Shown here piece after piece: positions 26,802-39,600 of a stretch of DNA of 64,000 nt. The translations under genes and the position numbers were made by a program. This stretch comes from Axinella damicornis (taxonomy: Eukaryota; Porifera; Demospongiae; Axinellida; Axinellidae), in NCBI GenBank assembly GCA_963931865.1, contig OZ007509.1, forward strand, positions 13,274,489 to 13,338,488. The letters run 5' to 3'. Within the stretch, counting starts at the first letter, position 1. Every line of letters starts with the position of its first letter. The notes beneath the pieces were generated by a model. The model was given only the letters and a program-made list of their open reading frames with translations. It made no database searches and had not been told where the DNA came from.

Positions 26802-29800
26802 ACTCACACGCACGCACACACACACACATGCATTCACACACATACACACACCAAAATGCACCAGCACCTCTAGGGGGACTACCATAGGGAACGTAAAATC
26901 TGGAATGCAGATCCTAGTCCAGTCAATCCCTTCTGGCAGCGAGAGTAATGAGTCAGTGCTGAATGAGGTTAGCCTTGCAGTTGACCAATCTATGTGTGAC
27001 TGCAGCTGGGATACATTAGTGTTTTTTGTCCTATGTGTGAGCAATGTAGCCTCGTTCCCAGTCCCACGCCCAGCTTTCCGTCGCTACTTAGTACGGTAAA
27101 GCGGGGAGGGCCTGGTACATCTTCTCACGTGAGCATGACGCAATCGAAAAATGGCAAAATTTTCAGAACGAAGACGCTGCGTTTTGTGTGTTATTCAGCC
27201 ATCTACACGTTCAACGCTCGGTGAGTATGACAGTCGCCCCCCGCTAGCTAGATACGTGTGGTATGTTACCTGGTACCTTCGCTCTTCTTGCTGTTCTGAG
27301 ACCCACGTACGCCCACGCTTCCTTCCGGTCTTTCTACCCCTTTCTACCCTCGACGTCACTCACGTGAGAAGATGTACCAGGCCCTCCCCGCTTTACCGTA
27401 CTAAGCAGCGACGAAAAGCTGGGCGTGGGACTGGGTACGAGGCTATGAGCAATGTAGAATACAAATTCGCTGTATTTGGCCTGGGAATGAGGTGGCCCGA
27501 GAATGAGGTGGCCCGGGAATGAGGTGGCACAGGAATGGCCTGGGAATGGATGGCCTAAGAATGGGGCTATGTCAGGAACCACATTATTTGAGAATGTGTT
27601 GTCATGTGTTAGGTTCGCAAGGCTCTGGAGACGCTGGCCTCTCAGGATTGGGTGAGAGAGAAGTGCATCCGTACGTCCTCACGGTCCATGCTGCTGGACA
27701 CTGAGACACTGGGCCTCATACCCTCACAGGTTAGACACTGGGGGGCACCAGCCTCACACCCTCACAGGTTAGACACTGGGGGGTACCTGCCTCACACCCT
27801 CACAGGTTAGACACTGGGGGGCACCAGCCTCACACCCTCACAGGTTAGACACTGTGGGCACCAGCCTCACACCCTCACAGGTTAGACACTGGGGGGCACC
27901 AGCCTCACACCCTCACAGGTTAGGAATACACACAACACAGATTGCCCTTCGTGTCATTTCACTGTCACTAGTTCTGATGTGTATTGAATCATACACGTAC
28001 ATGGCCACATAGCAAAATGCTAAGACTGCAGAGTTTGGTAACATCTGAGGGTGAACTGGTGTGGATTGGCCGATATTCATACCCATCTATTTGGCCCACC
28101 CACACAGGCACGCTACTTGTTGAATCTGCTGAGTCCCTACACGGCCAGTGCCTCCCTGATGGACGCACAAGACTCAGTGCCTCTGCACTCAATGGACAGC
28201 AGCTCGGCTATTGAACACATACTCAAGGTGGGAGAATGCTGTGTGCCAGTGGTGTAGTAGGAGGTTGGGCTGGTTGCATACTCAAGGTGGGGTCACTGTC
28301 AATCTAGCCGCTAGCCCCACTCCGCACATGCCAGGACCTGCTTTGTAATCTACCATGAAGTATATCACCTAACATCCTGCACCCTGTCAGCCCCACAGCC
28401 TTCGCATCCTGCATGCAACCAGCCCCACCCTCTTACTCCAATATATCACCTCACATCCTGTATGCAACCAGCCCCACCCTCTTACTCCAATATATCACCT
28501 CACATCCTGTATGCAGCCAGCCCCACCCTCTTACTCCAATATATCACCTCACATCCTGTATGCAGCCAGCCCCACCCTCTTACTCCAATACATCACCTCA
28601 CATCCTGCATGCAGCCAGCCCCACCCTGCACTCTTACTCCAATGGATCTCTTCACATTGTGCATGCAACCAGCCCCACCCCTCACATCAATCATGCAGCC
28701 AGCTCCTACCCTTGTTTAATTGGGGCGAGCCTGAGCGAGCCCCACATAGATGTGTAAAACGGAAATCGTGTCTGTATGTCTGTATGTATCATACATATAC
28801 CGTAAATAAACGATTCTGCAAATAACCAAAAGTTCCTTGCGTCATGATAATTCACACGTGCTCAGCACTCGATCGCTCATCAAGTTGCAACGTAGTTCTG
28901 AGACTCAGAGAGGCACGAATTCGTGAACCGTTTACTCCTTGGATGGCTACAACAGGGACGGAGACCACTCACGAATCTACCTCTTCAATGGATACAGCGA
29001 TGCACGCTACCCGGCGCACAGCGAAAGTGCGTCTTCTGACTGATCTACCTAGCTAGCTAGCTAGCTACAGTGTAGCTAGCCTTATAAGTTCACCGATCGT
29101 GACTCACGGCTGCACAGTTGCTCACTGTGTTGAAGCCACTGACTCGTAGACCTAGCTACCTCAGTCATGGGAGCTACTGCATAGCGAAAGAAGACAGCGA
29201 GAGTGCTTTCATCTGCTCGTGCCGCATATATACATGATCACCATGTACTGTCCATACAGTTCTTGTGCTGCAATTCTACAGCACTGAGGTTGAGTTACAT
29301 TCGAATGAGTGAAATGCATGTTGCATATGCATGCACTCACTCAGGCTCGCCCCACAATGTTATACATTCTGCTAGTATTTGTTACCCCTGAGATGTTTAC
29401 TACCATGGTACGCCTCCTCAAGGGGACGTTTTTCCATCTTCTCAGTCACTCGCAACTGAACTTCACACCTTACTGCACTGGCCCACAAAACCACACCTAT
29501 TTATATGGAATGCATATTGCAAGCATGCGTGTGAGGCAAGGGGGTTTACCACCATGGTACATGTAGCTAATGAGGCTCTGGAGAAAGCGGAGCCTGTTTG
29601 AATCAGCCCCCCCCCCCCCCCCAACCCCACCCCACCCCCGGGACCGATGAGTGGACCGATGGCTTAATATTCCCTCCAAGGGATACAGCTATTATGTACA
29701 TAGTTTGCATAAAGTAAAGCACATTACTTTCTAGTCATGCTCCCGGGCCATAGGAGAAACCGGCTACAAACGTGGCTAGGTACATTCTGCCAGTATCCTC

Positions 29801-30569
29801 AAGTTGATAATCGACTGGCAGTGTAAATGACTGATCAAACATAGATAGTGCTTAACAGCACTAGTGTGGTGTTAGGTATTGATGTACATTACAAAAAGTA
29901 CCCTCAATCTCCTGCTGCTGTAGAATCTTGACCAGTGGACACTTCGGAATGCTCTCCTGCACATCAACGTTCATATCTCGCAGGCTTCCCCCCTGCAAGT
30001 GCGGTTCAACCTTCTAGACCACTTGGCATCTCAGGTGAGCCACATATTTAGATATGATGCTATTGGTTTCCATAATCATGTGACCACTACTGGTTACTAG
30101 TGAAATCTTCTAATGATACAGTTTTATCATGTGACTGCTACTGGTTACTATAGTGAAATTATGTGATGGTATACATGTACTTTATCATGTGACTGCTACT
30201 GGTAGATCATGTGATGGCTATCATGTCACCACTACTGCAGATTTGTGGTGGTAGGCTTATCATGTGACTGCTACTGGTAGATCATGTGACAGTAGGGTTT
30301 ATTATGTGACTGCTACTGGTAGATCATGTGATGATAGGGTTTATCATGTGGTCATCATGGACCACTATTGGTTGTCAATGAGTTTACACAACTACTACTG
30401 TATTTCAGGTGATCTGTGTGTTTGAGGACTCCTGTGGGGATGAGTGGCTTGGGCAGACCATTGAGTGCTGTGTAGAAAGTGGAGATGGCGCTTATAGGTA
30501 GGTGTCTATTAATTTTGTTGTGTCTGGACAGTGATGTATGTATCAATACATCAATATATTAACATTTTA

Positions 30570-30614
<45 letters not shown>

Positions 30615-33600
30615 TGTGCATGACGGAAGTGGGATGTTGGGGGGGGCGGGACTAGACCTTCGTACTTGAACCTTGAACTCTGCGAACAATCGGCCCGGCA
30701 TGGGCTGGAATCTAGAACAGCTGGGGCTACAAGCGGATGGAAGGGAGCAGCAGTCGAAGCGGACGCAATCAGGGAGCAGCAGTTGAAGCGATCACAATCG
30801 GGGAGCAGCAGCCGAAGCGGACGCAATTGGGGAGCAATTGAAGGCTTGAAGCGGACGCAAGCGGCGAGCAGCGCGTGCAATCGGAGTGCAGCAGCTGAAG
30901 CGGACGCAATCGGGGAGCAGCACCCTAGCTCTGCACAGAGAGCTGTCCGGCGCCAGATTACTCGCGCAAGTGAACGAGCGGGAAGTAGCTGAGTGAGCGA
31001 AGCTACTTGTATTATAGGAAGACTGTTTGTAATACTTTATGCTCTCATTCCTTCCCACACACTCACCCGTACATACACTTCATGCTCTCACTGCTGCAGC
31101 CCCAGCGTGTGGCTGGTAACACCGTTGATCTCTCGCCTGCAGCAGACAGTACTGGGGCGGGTTCTCAAGAGTGCTGGCAACGTTCTCGGCCAGGGGCAGT
31201 GGTGGAACCCAGAGAAGTCCCAAGAGAAGAGAAGGGCCACCAGAGCCACCAGGTAGGAGACTGAGTGTGTAACTTTGCTAGTCAATCCTCTCCAATAACT
31301 ATTCTGACCCCACAACTTTCATTCTGCAACTTTGGAGCCGGTAGGCTGGACTATTTGTCATGAATATTGACAGCTACCATGTGCAGATAATCCACTTAAA
31401 AACAACTCCTTCCAAACTTAATGGAATCAGTCTGGTTCATCCCACATCCTGAGGTAGATTGTGTAAACCAGTTTCCAATCCATATCCAGATTAAATGTAT
31501 CTGGTTTTGGATCCTGAACCGGTTTAAAGCCTGGTGTAAACACCTCATTCTCTAAAGCAGGTTAGTCATCCTTGCAGTGACTAAGATGCATGCGCCTTAC
31601 TCCCACTGACCCCAACATAGTTACCATTCCATCCTCTAGAGTCGTACATATCTTCAAAGTGATCATAGCGAGAGCATAACTATGCAGGAGAGAGAGCATA
31701 GAAACTGTGCAATACAACTGACGGAAAGTGGAGCATAACTCCCAACTCATGTGGCAGCATTCACTGAAGAAGTTTAGATGGCTTTTGATTAGTTTTTAAA
31801 AAAATTAAGTCATTGCTACATGTCTCAACTTGTCCCTCCACCTCCTCCTCCCTCCTCCCTCCCCCCCCCCTCCCCCCCCCCCCCCCCCCCCCCCCCCCCC
31901 TTGCAGTGGTGTGGCTGCTCCGAAGACAGGCCTCCAGTGGCAGCAGCCCTTCCTGGAGCTAGTGCTGGCATGTATGCACGCACAGTCCACTACCCATGAA
32001 GAACTACTGGGACCTCTCAAGACACAGATATCCACCTTCCTGGCAGCTTTCGAAAAGGTACGGAGGTACCGAGAAATACATCAAGTTGTGCTTTGGTTGG
32101 ATAGAGGTAGTCTATACTGCAAGATGTTATTGGGGTGAATGAGCCCCACATAGACGAGTTTGCTGTAAATTTTCCCTGTCGTACGTCATGCTGCGAATCA
32201 CTTCCTGCTTGTATTTTGCATGTTCTTGCATCATGCATTAATTCAAACCACAAACGACTCGCCATTGCAATGTACGTTACATGTAACGACATTGACTTGG
32301 AGGAGCTGGAGACTGTAAGGATGGAGACTACAGTGCGCAGTGGGGGGCTAGAGTGTGTCATGAAGACAGGGAGAGTGCTTCAAGCCTTCTCTTGTCCTGC
32401 ATGCAGAGCACATCATGGTGTGCAGCATGCATATGCAGGGCTCACGATAACGTCCGGTCATCGGACAATTTCCGGGTAGTTATGCCACGTGACCGATCAA
32501 TGTCGAGCACATGCGGAAAAAATGTCCATGGGAAGAAAGCGTGTTAGTTCAGACGGAGGAGGTCCTCCACCAAAGCGTGGGGTGATGGCGAGAACGGTTG
32601 ATAAGTGGATCGTCGAGAATGATAAAGCCCTAAATACAGCTACTTGGCTGAAATATGACAAGGCAGATCGGGAATATGTGGCTACACTGAAGTGCTCCGT
32701 ATGCATCGAGTTCCAAGACAAGTTACGCGGTATGCGCAACTACAACCCTGCGTTTATCCAGGAAGAGTACAAAGTTGTGTGGTGGAAGCTATTCAATACA
32801 TTTGATGCCAAGAAGTGGAGCAACATTCTGTCGTTGGTAGAGCTACTCTTCTGTCTCCCCATGGCCAATGGTCGTGTAGAGAGGACATTTTCTCAGCTAA
32901 AGATTATCAAGACAGAGAGGCGCACATGTCTTGGGATAGACAGGCTAGACTCTCTGCTAAGGATTACTACAGATGCACCTCCACTCTCGAAATGGGATGC
33001 TAGTGGTGCTGTGCAGCGTTGGTGGGGAGATAAGACGCGTCGAAGAGTAAAGGACTCACGAGCACCCCCGAAACAGAAGGAGAATGCTCCTGAGGATGAC
33101 TCGGACAGTGACCATCCATATATGCTAACATTGGAGGACTGGGAATCATGGATAGCTTCATAGCTATGATGAGATTGTACGTCATGCCATCCCTCATTGC
33201 ATATTGTTACATTATTTTATCATTAAGCTTTCCAGAGCAAAATCTGTAATGGGTAGAGAAAACGTACATGTCAGATCATTATTGATAAATGTCCGGCCAA
33301 GTTTAGCTATGGTCTGACATTGTGTCAGAACAACTTCTGTGTGTTATCGTGAGCCCTGCATATGTAGCTACAGTGTGATGTACCTGTTAAACTGCTTCAG
33401 CTATTGCCAGAGGATGGGAACCTGGCTGGCCTGCGCTTGGTAATTACCACTCAGTGATGCGACAGATCTGCTGGGGGCTGGACATTTTAATTGGATATAG
33501 TGAACTGAAGCATGTCATGCGGGGGTATGGGAGCATGGTGCATACAATGCTGTATGCAGCCCTTAAGCCAATGTACTACCACAAACTTACTACAACTATT

Positions 33601-36600
33601 GTGACCTTACTGACACTCAGTGGTTCCATTCTCTCCGCAGCTTAGTCTTGTTTGGGGTATGTACAGTGGTGGTACCATGCAAATATCCTCCATCAAACCT
33701 GTTTGGAGATCCTCTTTTCATTGTTTTCTTTTCCTTCTCTCCCAACTTGCATGGACACAGGAGGGCATGCCCAGTGATGAACAGGGCAAGACAATGCTGT
33801 ATGCAGCCCTCAAGCTCCGGCTGAGCCTGGTTGGTTCGATGCTAGGGTCCATCTGTGTCAGTGAGGCAGCCACCCTGGAGTGGGTGCCACTCCTCATGCA
33901 GCTGATCTGCTCTGGAGCTGTTGACAGACAGACTGACAGCAGGTAGGCATGGGAAAGAAATTGTACAACCCACTGTATGTACATATGCACATGTGCACGC
34001 GTGCACACACACACCATGGTTTGAAACTCAGTAACAGCGCTTGAAATCTAATCAGAATCAATGTGATGTCATTTTTGATGTCTGATTGGTCATTAAATTG
34101 CAACTGCATTTTGATGACAAGGTACTGGCAATCCACAGTGCACACACACACATACACACACACACACATAACACACGCACACACACGCACACACACACAC
34201 ACACACACACATACACACAAACCCCTTAGGCATGAGTGAGAGAGTTCTTAATATATGTATCGTATCTAAAGTGTCACTCATTTGCAGCTTATTTTGTTTA
34301 TCACGCAGTGAGCTATTTACAAATTGCTTGGACATGCTGTGCTCACTTCTGCACTCCCTCCACACGGACTTCCACATCTGCTTGGCAACGGGTGGTGAGG
34401 AGGGTAAGAAAGCATACACCTCCTGCATCAAGAAGTTGAAATCTGAGCTCAGCACCGCCAAGTCAGCCTGCCTTTCAGAGATTCAACAGCTGTTCCCACT
34501 GACACAGAAGAGCTACTCGGTCGTCACTGTGAAGCAACCAGCCTTTACACAGAAGGGACACAGCGCTGGCGAAAGGATCAAGGTACAGACTACAGTGCAC
34601 AGGGGACTTAATTAGAGCTGCAACAGTATGTCAACATATTGGTGTGTATGATACTGGCAGTCCAACTGTAATATCAATATATCACTTAATTAGAGCTGCA
34701 ACAGTATGTCAACATATTAGTGTGTATGATACTGGCAGTCCAACTGTAATATCAATATATCACTTAACAACGTAGATTGCACTCTTCTGACCTGCCCCAA
34801 TCTCAAATCACATTGGTGGGAGGTGCAGAGGGCATATGGGTGCCAAATTGTATGCTTGGGATCAAATTGCATCTGAGGGTTTGATATTATGAGTCAATAA
34901 ATCGAGTTCCCTTTGCATATTTTCTTTGAGAACTGTGGTACATTGCCTGTCGAACGAGTGTTGTATTTCCTTTTACATTTACGTGACATCTGTGCTGACA
35001 GGGGGTTGTCAGTGACCACATCACCATCTGCTGCAGTTGGGAGGGGTTCGGTTTTTGCGACCACCTTGTGATCAGTTACAATTCGGGGAGATTGGTATTG
35101 GTGATCACATCATGATGATCAGGTGCAGTTGGGAGGGGATTGGTTTCGGTGCCCAACTTGTCATCAGCTGTAATTCACGGGGGATTGGTATTGGTGACCG
35201 CAGATGCAGTTGATAGGGGATTTGATTCATTAGTACCGGTAACCACATTATGGCCAACTCTTGTTTGGGGGACAGTACCATCGTGACCACACCTGTTTTC
35301 AGATTGGTGTCATTGTCGGGAGCATGTACATGAATTGGTTTCTGTTTCCTTTCATCTGAGGATAAACCAAATTTCCAGGATCGGTTGGAAGTGCAAACTA
35401 TGGCTATGCCATTTTGTGTCCAAAACATAAACATATGTACCTACCAAAACGTACATGGTTTCGAATTTAGAAGTTGACATCATTAAATTTTAGTAGATAT
35501 ATACCTTCCAGCACACTGCAGACCACCTGTTGTAGCAGGCAAATTGTATGCTTGGGATCAAATTGCATCTGAGGGTTTGATATTATGAGTCAATAAATCA
35601 AGTTCCCTTTGCATATTTTCTTTGAGAACTGTGGTACATTGCCTGTCGAACGAGTGTTGTATTTACGTTTACATGACGTCTGTGCAGACGGGGGGTTGTC
35701 GGTGACCATATCACCGTCAGGCGCAGTTGGGAGGGGTTGGTTTTTTGCGACCACCTCATGATCAGTTACAATTCGGGGGAGATTGGTATTGGTGACCACA
35801 TCATGATGATCAGGTGCAGTTGGGAGCGGATTGGTTTCGGTGCCCAACTCGTGATCAGCTGCAATTTGAAGGGGATTTGTATTGGTGACCACATCATGAT
35901 CAGGTGCAGTTGGGAGGGGATTGGTTTCGGTGCCCCCAACTTGTCATCGGCTGCAATTCGTGAGGGATTGGTATTGTTGATCGCAGATGCAGTTGGTAGG
36001 GGATTGGATTCATTACCACATTATGACCAACTCTTGTTTGGGGAACAGTACCATCGTGACCACACCTGTTTTCATTGGCGGGAGCATGTACGTGAATTGG
36101 TTTCTGTTTCCTTTCATCTGAGGATAAACCAAATTTCAAGGATCGGTTGGAAGTGCAAACTATGGCTTTGTGTCCAAAACATAAACATATGTACATACCA
36201 AACCGTACATGGTTTCGAATTTAGAATTATATACCTTCCAGCACGCTGCAGACCACCTGTTGTAGCAGGCAATCTAGGCCACACCCGCCAAAAGTCCTCT
36301 TCTTGTTCCGGAATCCCCCCTTTGCTGCTTCAGACATAAACGCCTCCTTGGGGAATGTTGCCTCGAAGGGAAAATCCTCGTACCGAACAGCAAGGGCTGT
36401 GTGGCCTTCATGTGAATCCACCTTCGCAAACATTCTTATCTATAGATGGAGTGGAAGCACAGGCAACTGAGCACAATCATGGTCACAAGTATACTGCTCT
36501 AATGTACTATTGTACCTTTCAACGATTATCAAGGAACAACTTAGGCCCAAGGACCCAAATAGGGCAAGTGGAATTAGGCACATTCTGCCATCCGATGTAG

Positions 36601-39600
36601 GGTACAGCCATTTTCCTGGGAATATCGGCCTGACGCTTCTTGAATTGGATGAACTGAGTAACTCCCTCTAATTTTGTCCCATGAGGGGGAAAGAATTATA
36701 ACCTTGTCACTGAATATAAACAGTGGACCATGCTTGGGTCCTCTCATATCCATATACATATGTATCCCAAAATGGCAGCCACTGGTCAGAGATTGCAGTT
36801 TGTCCGTCACACATAATTTATACGTCAGCCCCCACGCAAAAGGAGTCAGTTTTGGGAGGCTTTGATTCTGACTTTCCGAATTTGGGGTTTCCATGGTGCC
36901 CATTCTTCATAGGCTGAGTCTGACATTATCACCCCTGACCTTAGACAGCCAAAGATGCATAGAAATGCTGCTGCCCACTGCATGACAGCATCTTCATTGG
37001 CCTTCCTTTCCCTTACCCCTCTCAGCTTATGTAATAGCACTATGGAAATTGGGAGGCAGGCCTTTGGATTTCGCTCTTCCTTAGTTTGAGTGGCCTTTGT
37101 CCCCCTTAGCACTTGCTCTAACACTTCTAAGCATGAATGTCACAAATTCGAGGATCATCTTGGCCTGCTGCTACGTATGTGCAGGTGCCTAATGGCGGCT
37201 AAGTAACACTTGATGGTGCTGTGAGATGTATTCTGAATGGATAGACATGCAACAAGTTGGCAAAGTTGATGTTCCGATGCTGAAATGGCTACCATACTCT
37301 TGCTTGCACAAGAGTGTAAGTAACATCTTTTTGCTGAATTGTATGTTTTCTGCGTGGACACTGCTAGGCTGTTTCCAAAATTGAACTCCACAGCTGCTTC
37401 CAGTGTAAGTAACATCTTTTTGCTGAATTGTATGTTTTCTGCAGCTGCGTGGACACTGCTAGGCTGTTTCCAAAATTGAACTCCACAGCTGCTTCCAGTG
37501 AGTTGATGCCAGTCCGGTTTTGACACACTGAGCAAATCCAGCAGGTTCTCTGGGATAGCTGTTGGACGCTGCTTGGCCTGCGGGTGCAATATAATGGAAA
37601 AGATAAGGCATTGACGAGCACATTGTCAACCCCTTTGAGTGGCAAATAATATTATAACGAATTCCATTTTTGCTGCCAGCTGAATGTATGCGCATTTGCT
37701 TGAATCGGCATTCTTTCCCAAACTTGCGGTCATCGTTGTAATGCTTGTCATACTAGTGGCCCTGGCTTCAGTTGCTGAGATGGGCTAAGGCCGAGGCCCA
37801 GACTCTCTTGCAGGGCCTACTTGTCGTGTATGGGCTGTGCATCCACGGGGGACCTAGGCACTGGCACCTTGCACACCAATTCTCTGAGCTTAGGGGTGTG
37901 ACCTGAAAAACACTGTGCATAGATGCTGGGGTCTACTTCTGCTCAGGATGGGGAAGGTTTTCCCGCTGCACCTTGTCTGAGATTCACGTCGTAGATGACC
38001 TGTGAAGGCCATTTATATTTCGTGCTGGTAATAATAATTATGCATTCCTCGCTTTGATCTGCCCTTCAACTTACTATTGCTGTATCACACTACGTCAGTA
38101 TATATATCACAGCAAGAGCACATAAGTAGACCACGCCCCCAGGCACGGTCTACTTATGTGCTCTTGATAAGTACTTGTCTTTATAACTTATCAGTGGGTG
38201 CATCACAATCCTTGTGTTTATGTTCACTCTGTAGGGTTTAAGAGTGCAGGATACTCGAGAGATCTCACCCTGGGACATCCTGGAGGGGGTGAAGTATGGT
38301 GGGCCGCTGATGCTCTCCTGGTTTGGCGCTGTTCGGATGAAGAGAAAGCCCCTCAAGTATGAGGAGCAGAAGAATTTGGTGAGCTTCCATTCCCACCAGA
38401 ACCGATTCAAAGACATGATGTACAAGCCATATTATGTCAGCCTACCAGATCCTACCCCACAAGACAACCCATTTGTGGAGCCCTCAAGGCCGCCTACTAG
38501 TGACCCTCAGACACCAGTGAAGGTGGAGGGACCTACCACTGAAGCTACGAAATTGGGAATGGTAGCACAATCAACACCAGGAGCTGCGACTGCAATTGGT
38601 AGCGCACCAGCAGTCACAATGAGACCGCCAATATCTGGTAGCCAAATGCCGCCTCTGGGAAGTATGAATTCAGTATATTCAGTTCCTCAAGTCCATCCGA
38701 CAGCGCAACAGCCAATGGGTCCTCGCCAGTTTGTGCAGCCTCCCCATGGCATGCTACCCCAACCCGCTGCGATAGCAGCACAACCACAACCCCCCTACCA
38801 AGCACTGTCAGATCCTATGAAGAAAAGGGTTGAAACCCTGAGGAAAATTGAAATGGAAATGGCCTCAAGGAGATACGTACCTCAGGGTACGACTCAGCCT
38901 CCGCCCATGTATCCGGGGCACACTGGTGGTCAGATAACACGTGCTCCTGCGTATGCAATGCCGAGGCCAATGTCAATACAGGAACAGTTTGCTAGATTGA
39001 GTCCACAGAGTAAAGCCCTCTACATACAACGACAACAACGCTTTAGACAGCAACAGCAGCAGCTTCCGCAGCAGCAGAGAATGGCTATGGCAGTCAGAGG
39101 GCAGCCAATGATGGCCCAGTTCAACCCACAATTCCAGCAGGTGCAGCCCATGAGACCCATGCAGGCCACACCAGCCATGCCGATGCAGCAGGTAGGCACT
39201 AGTACCACTAGGAATTATTCCAGAACAATCGGTAAACTTAATTCACTTAAGGTCACATGAGAGGTGACCATTTAAACCCACCAGACGCACTTGCACAAAT
39301 TATGGCTTTTAGTGATAGTAGTAGTGAAGCTACATGTAGTGTTTCTTGCAGTAGCGGCTAAATCTTAATGCTCCAATACAACAAAAGAGACTATTGTTTG
39401 ATGAAATGATTATTGAGAGCATAACGTGGAATAGGCATAATAGGCTACATTTAGTTGCATTAGAGAGAATGGTAAAAAAAAATTAGCATAATGTGGAAGA
39501 GCCTATCCCTGGCACCATTGCCATGGTGGTGTTTTTTGTTTTTCACTCCAGGGTGTTATGAAATATCACTTTCAGCTAAAGGACTCTATCATTTCACCAC

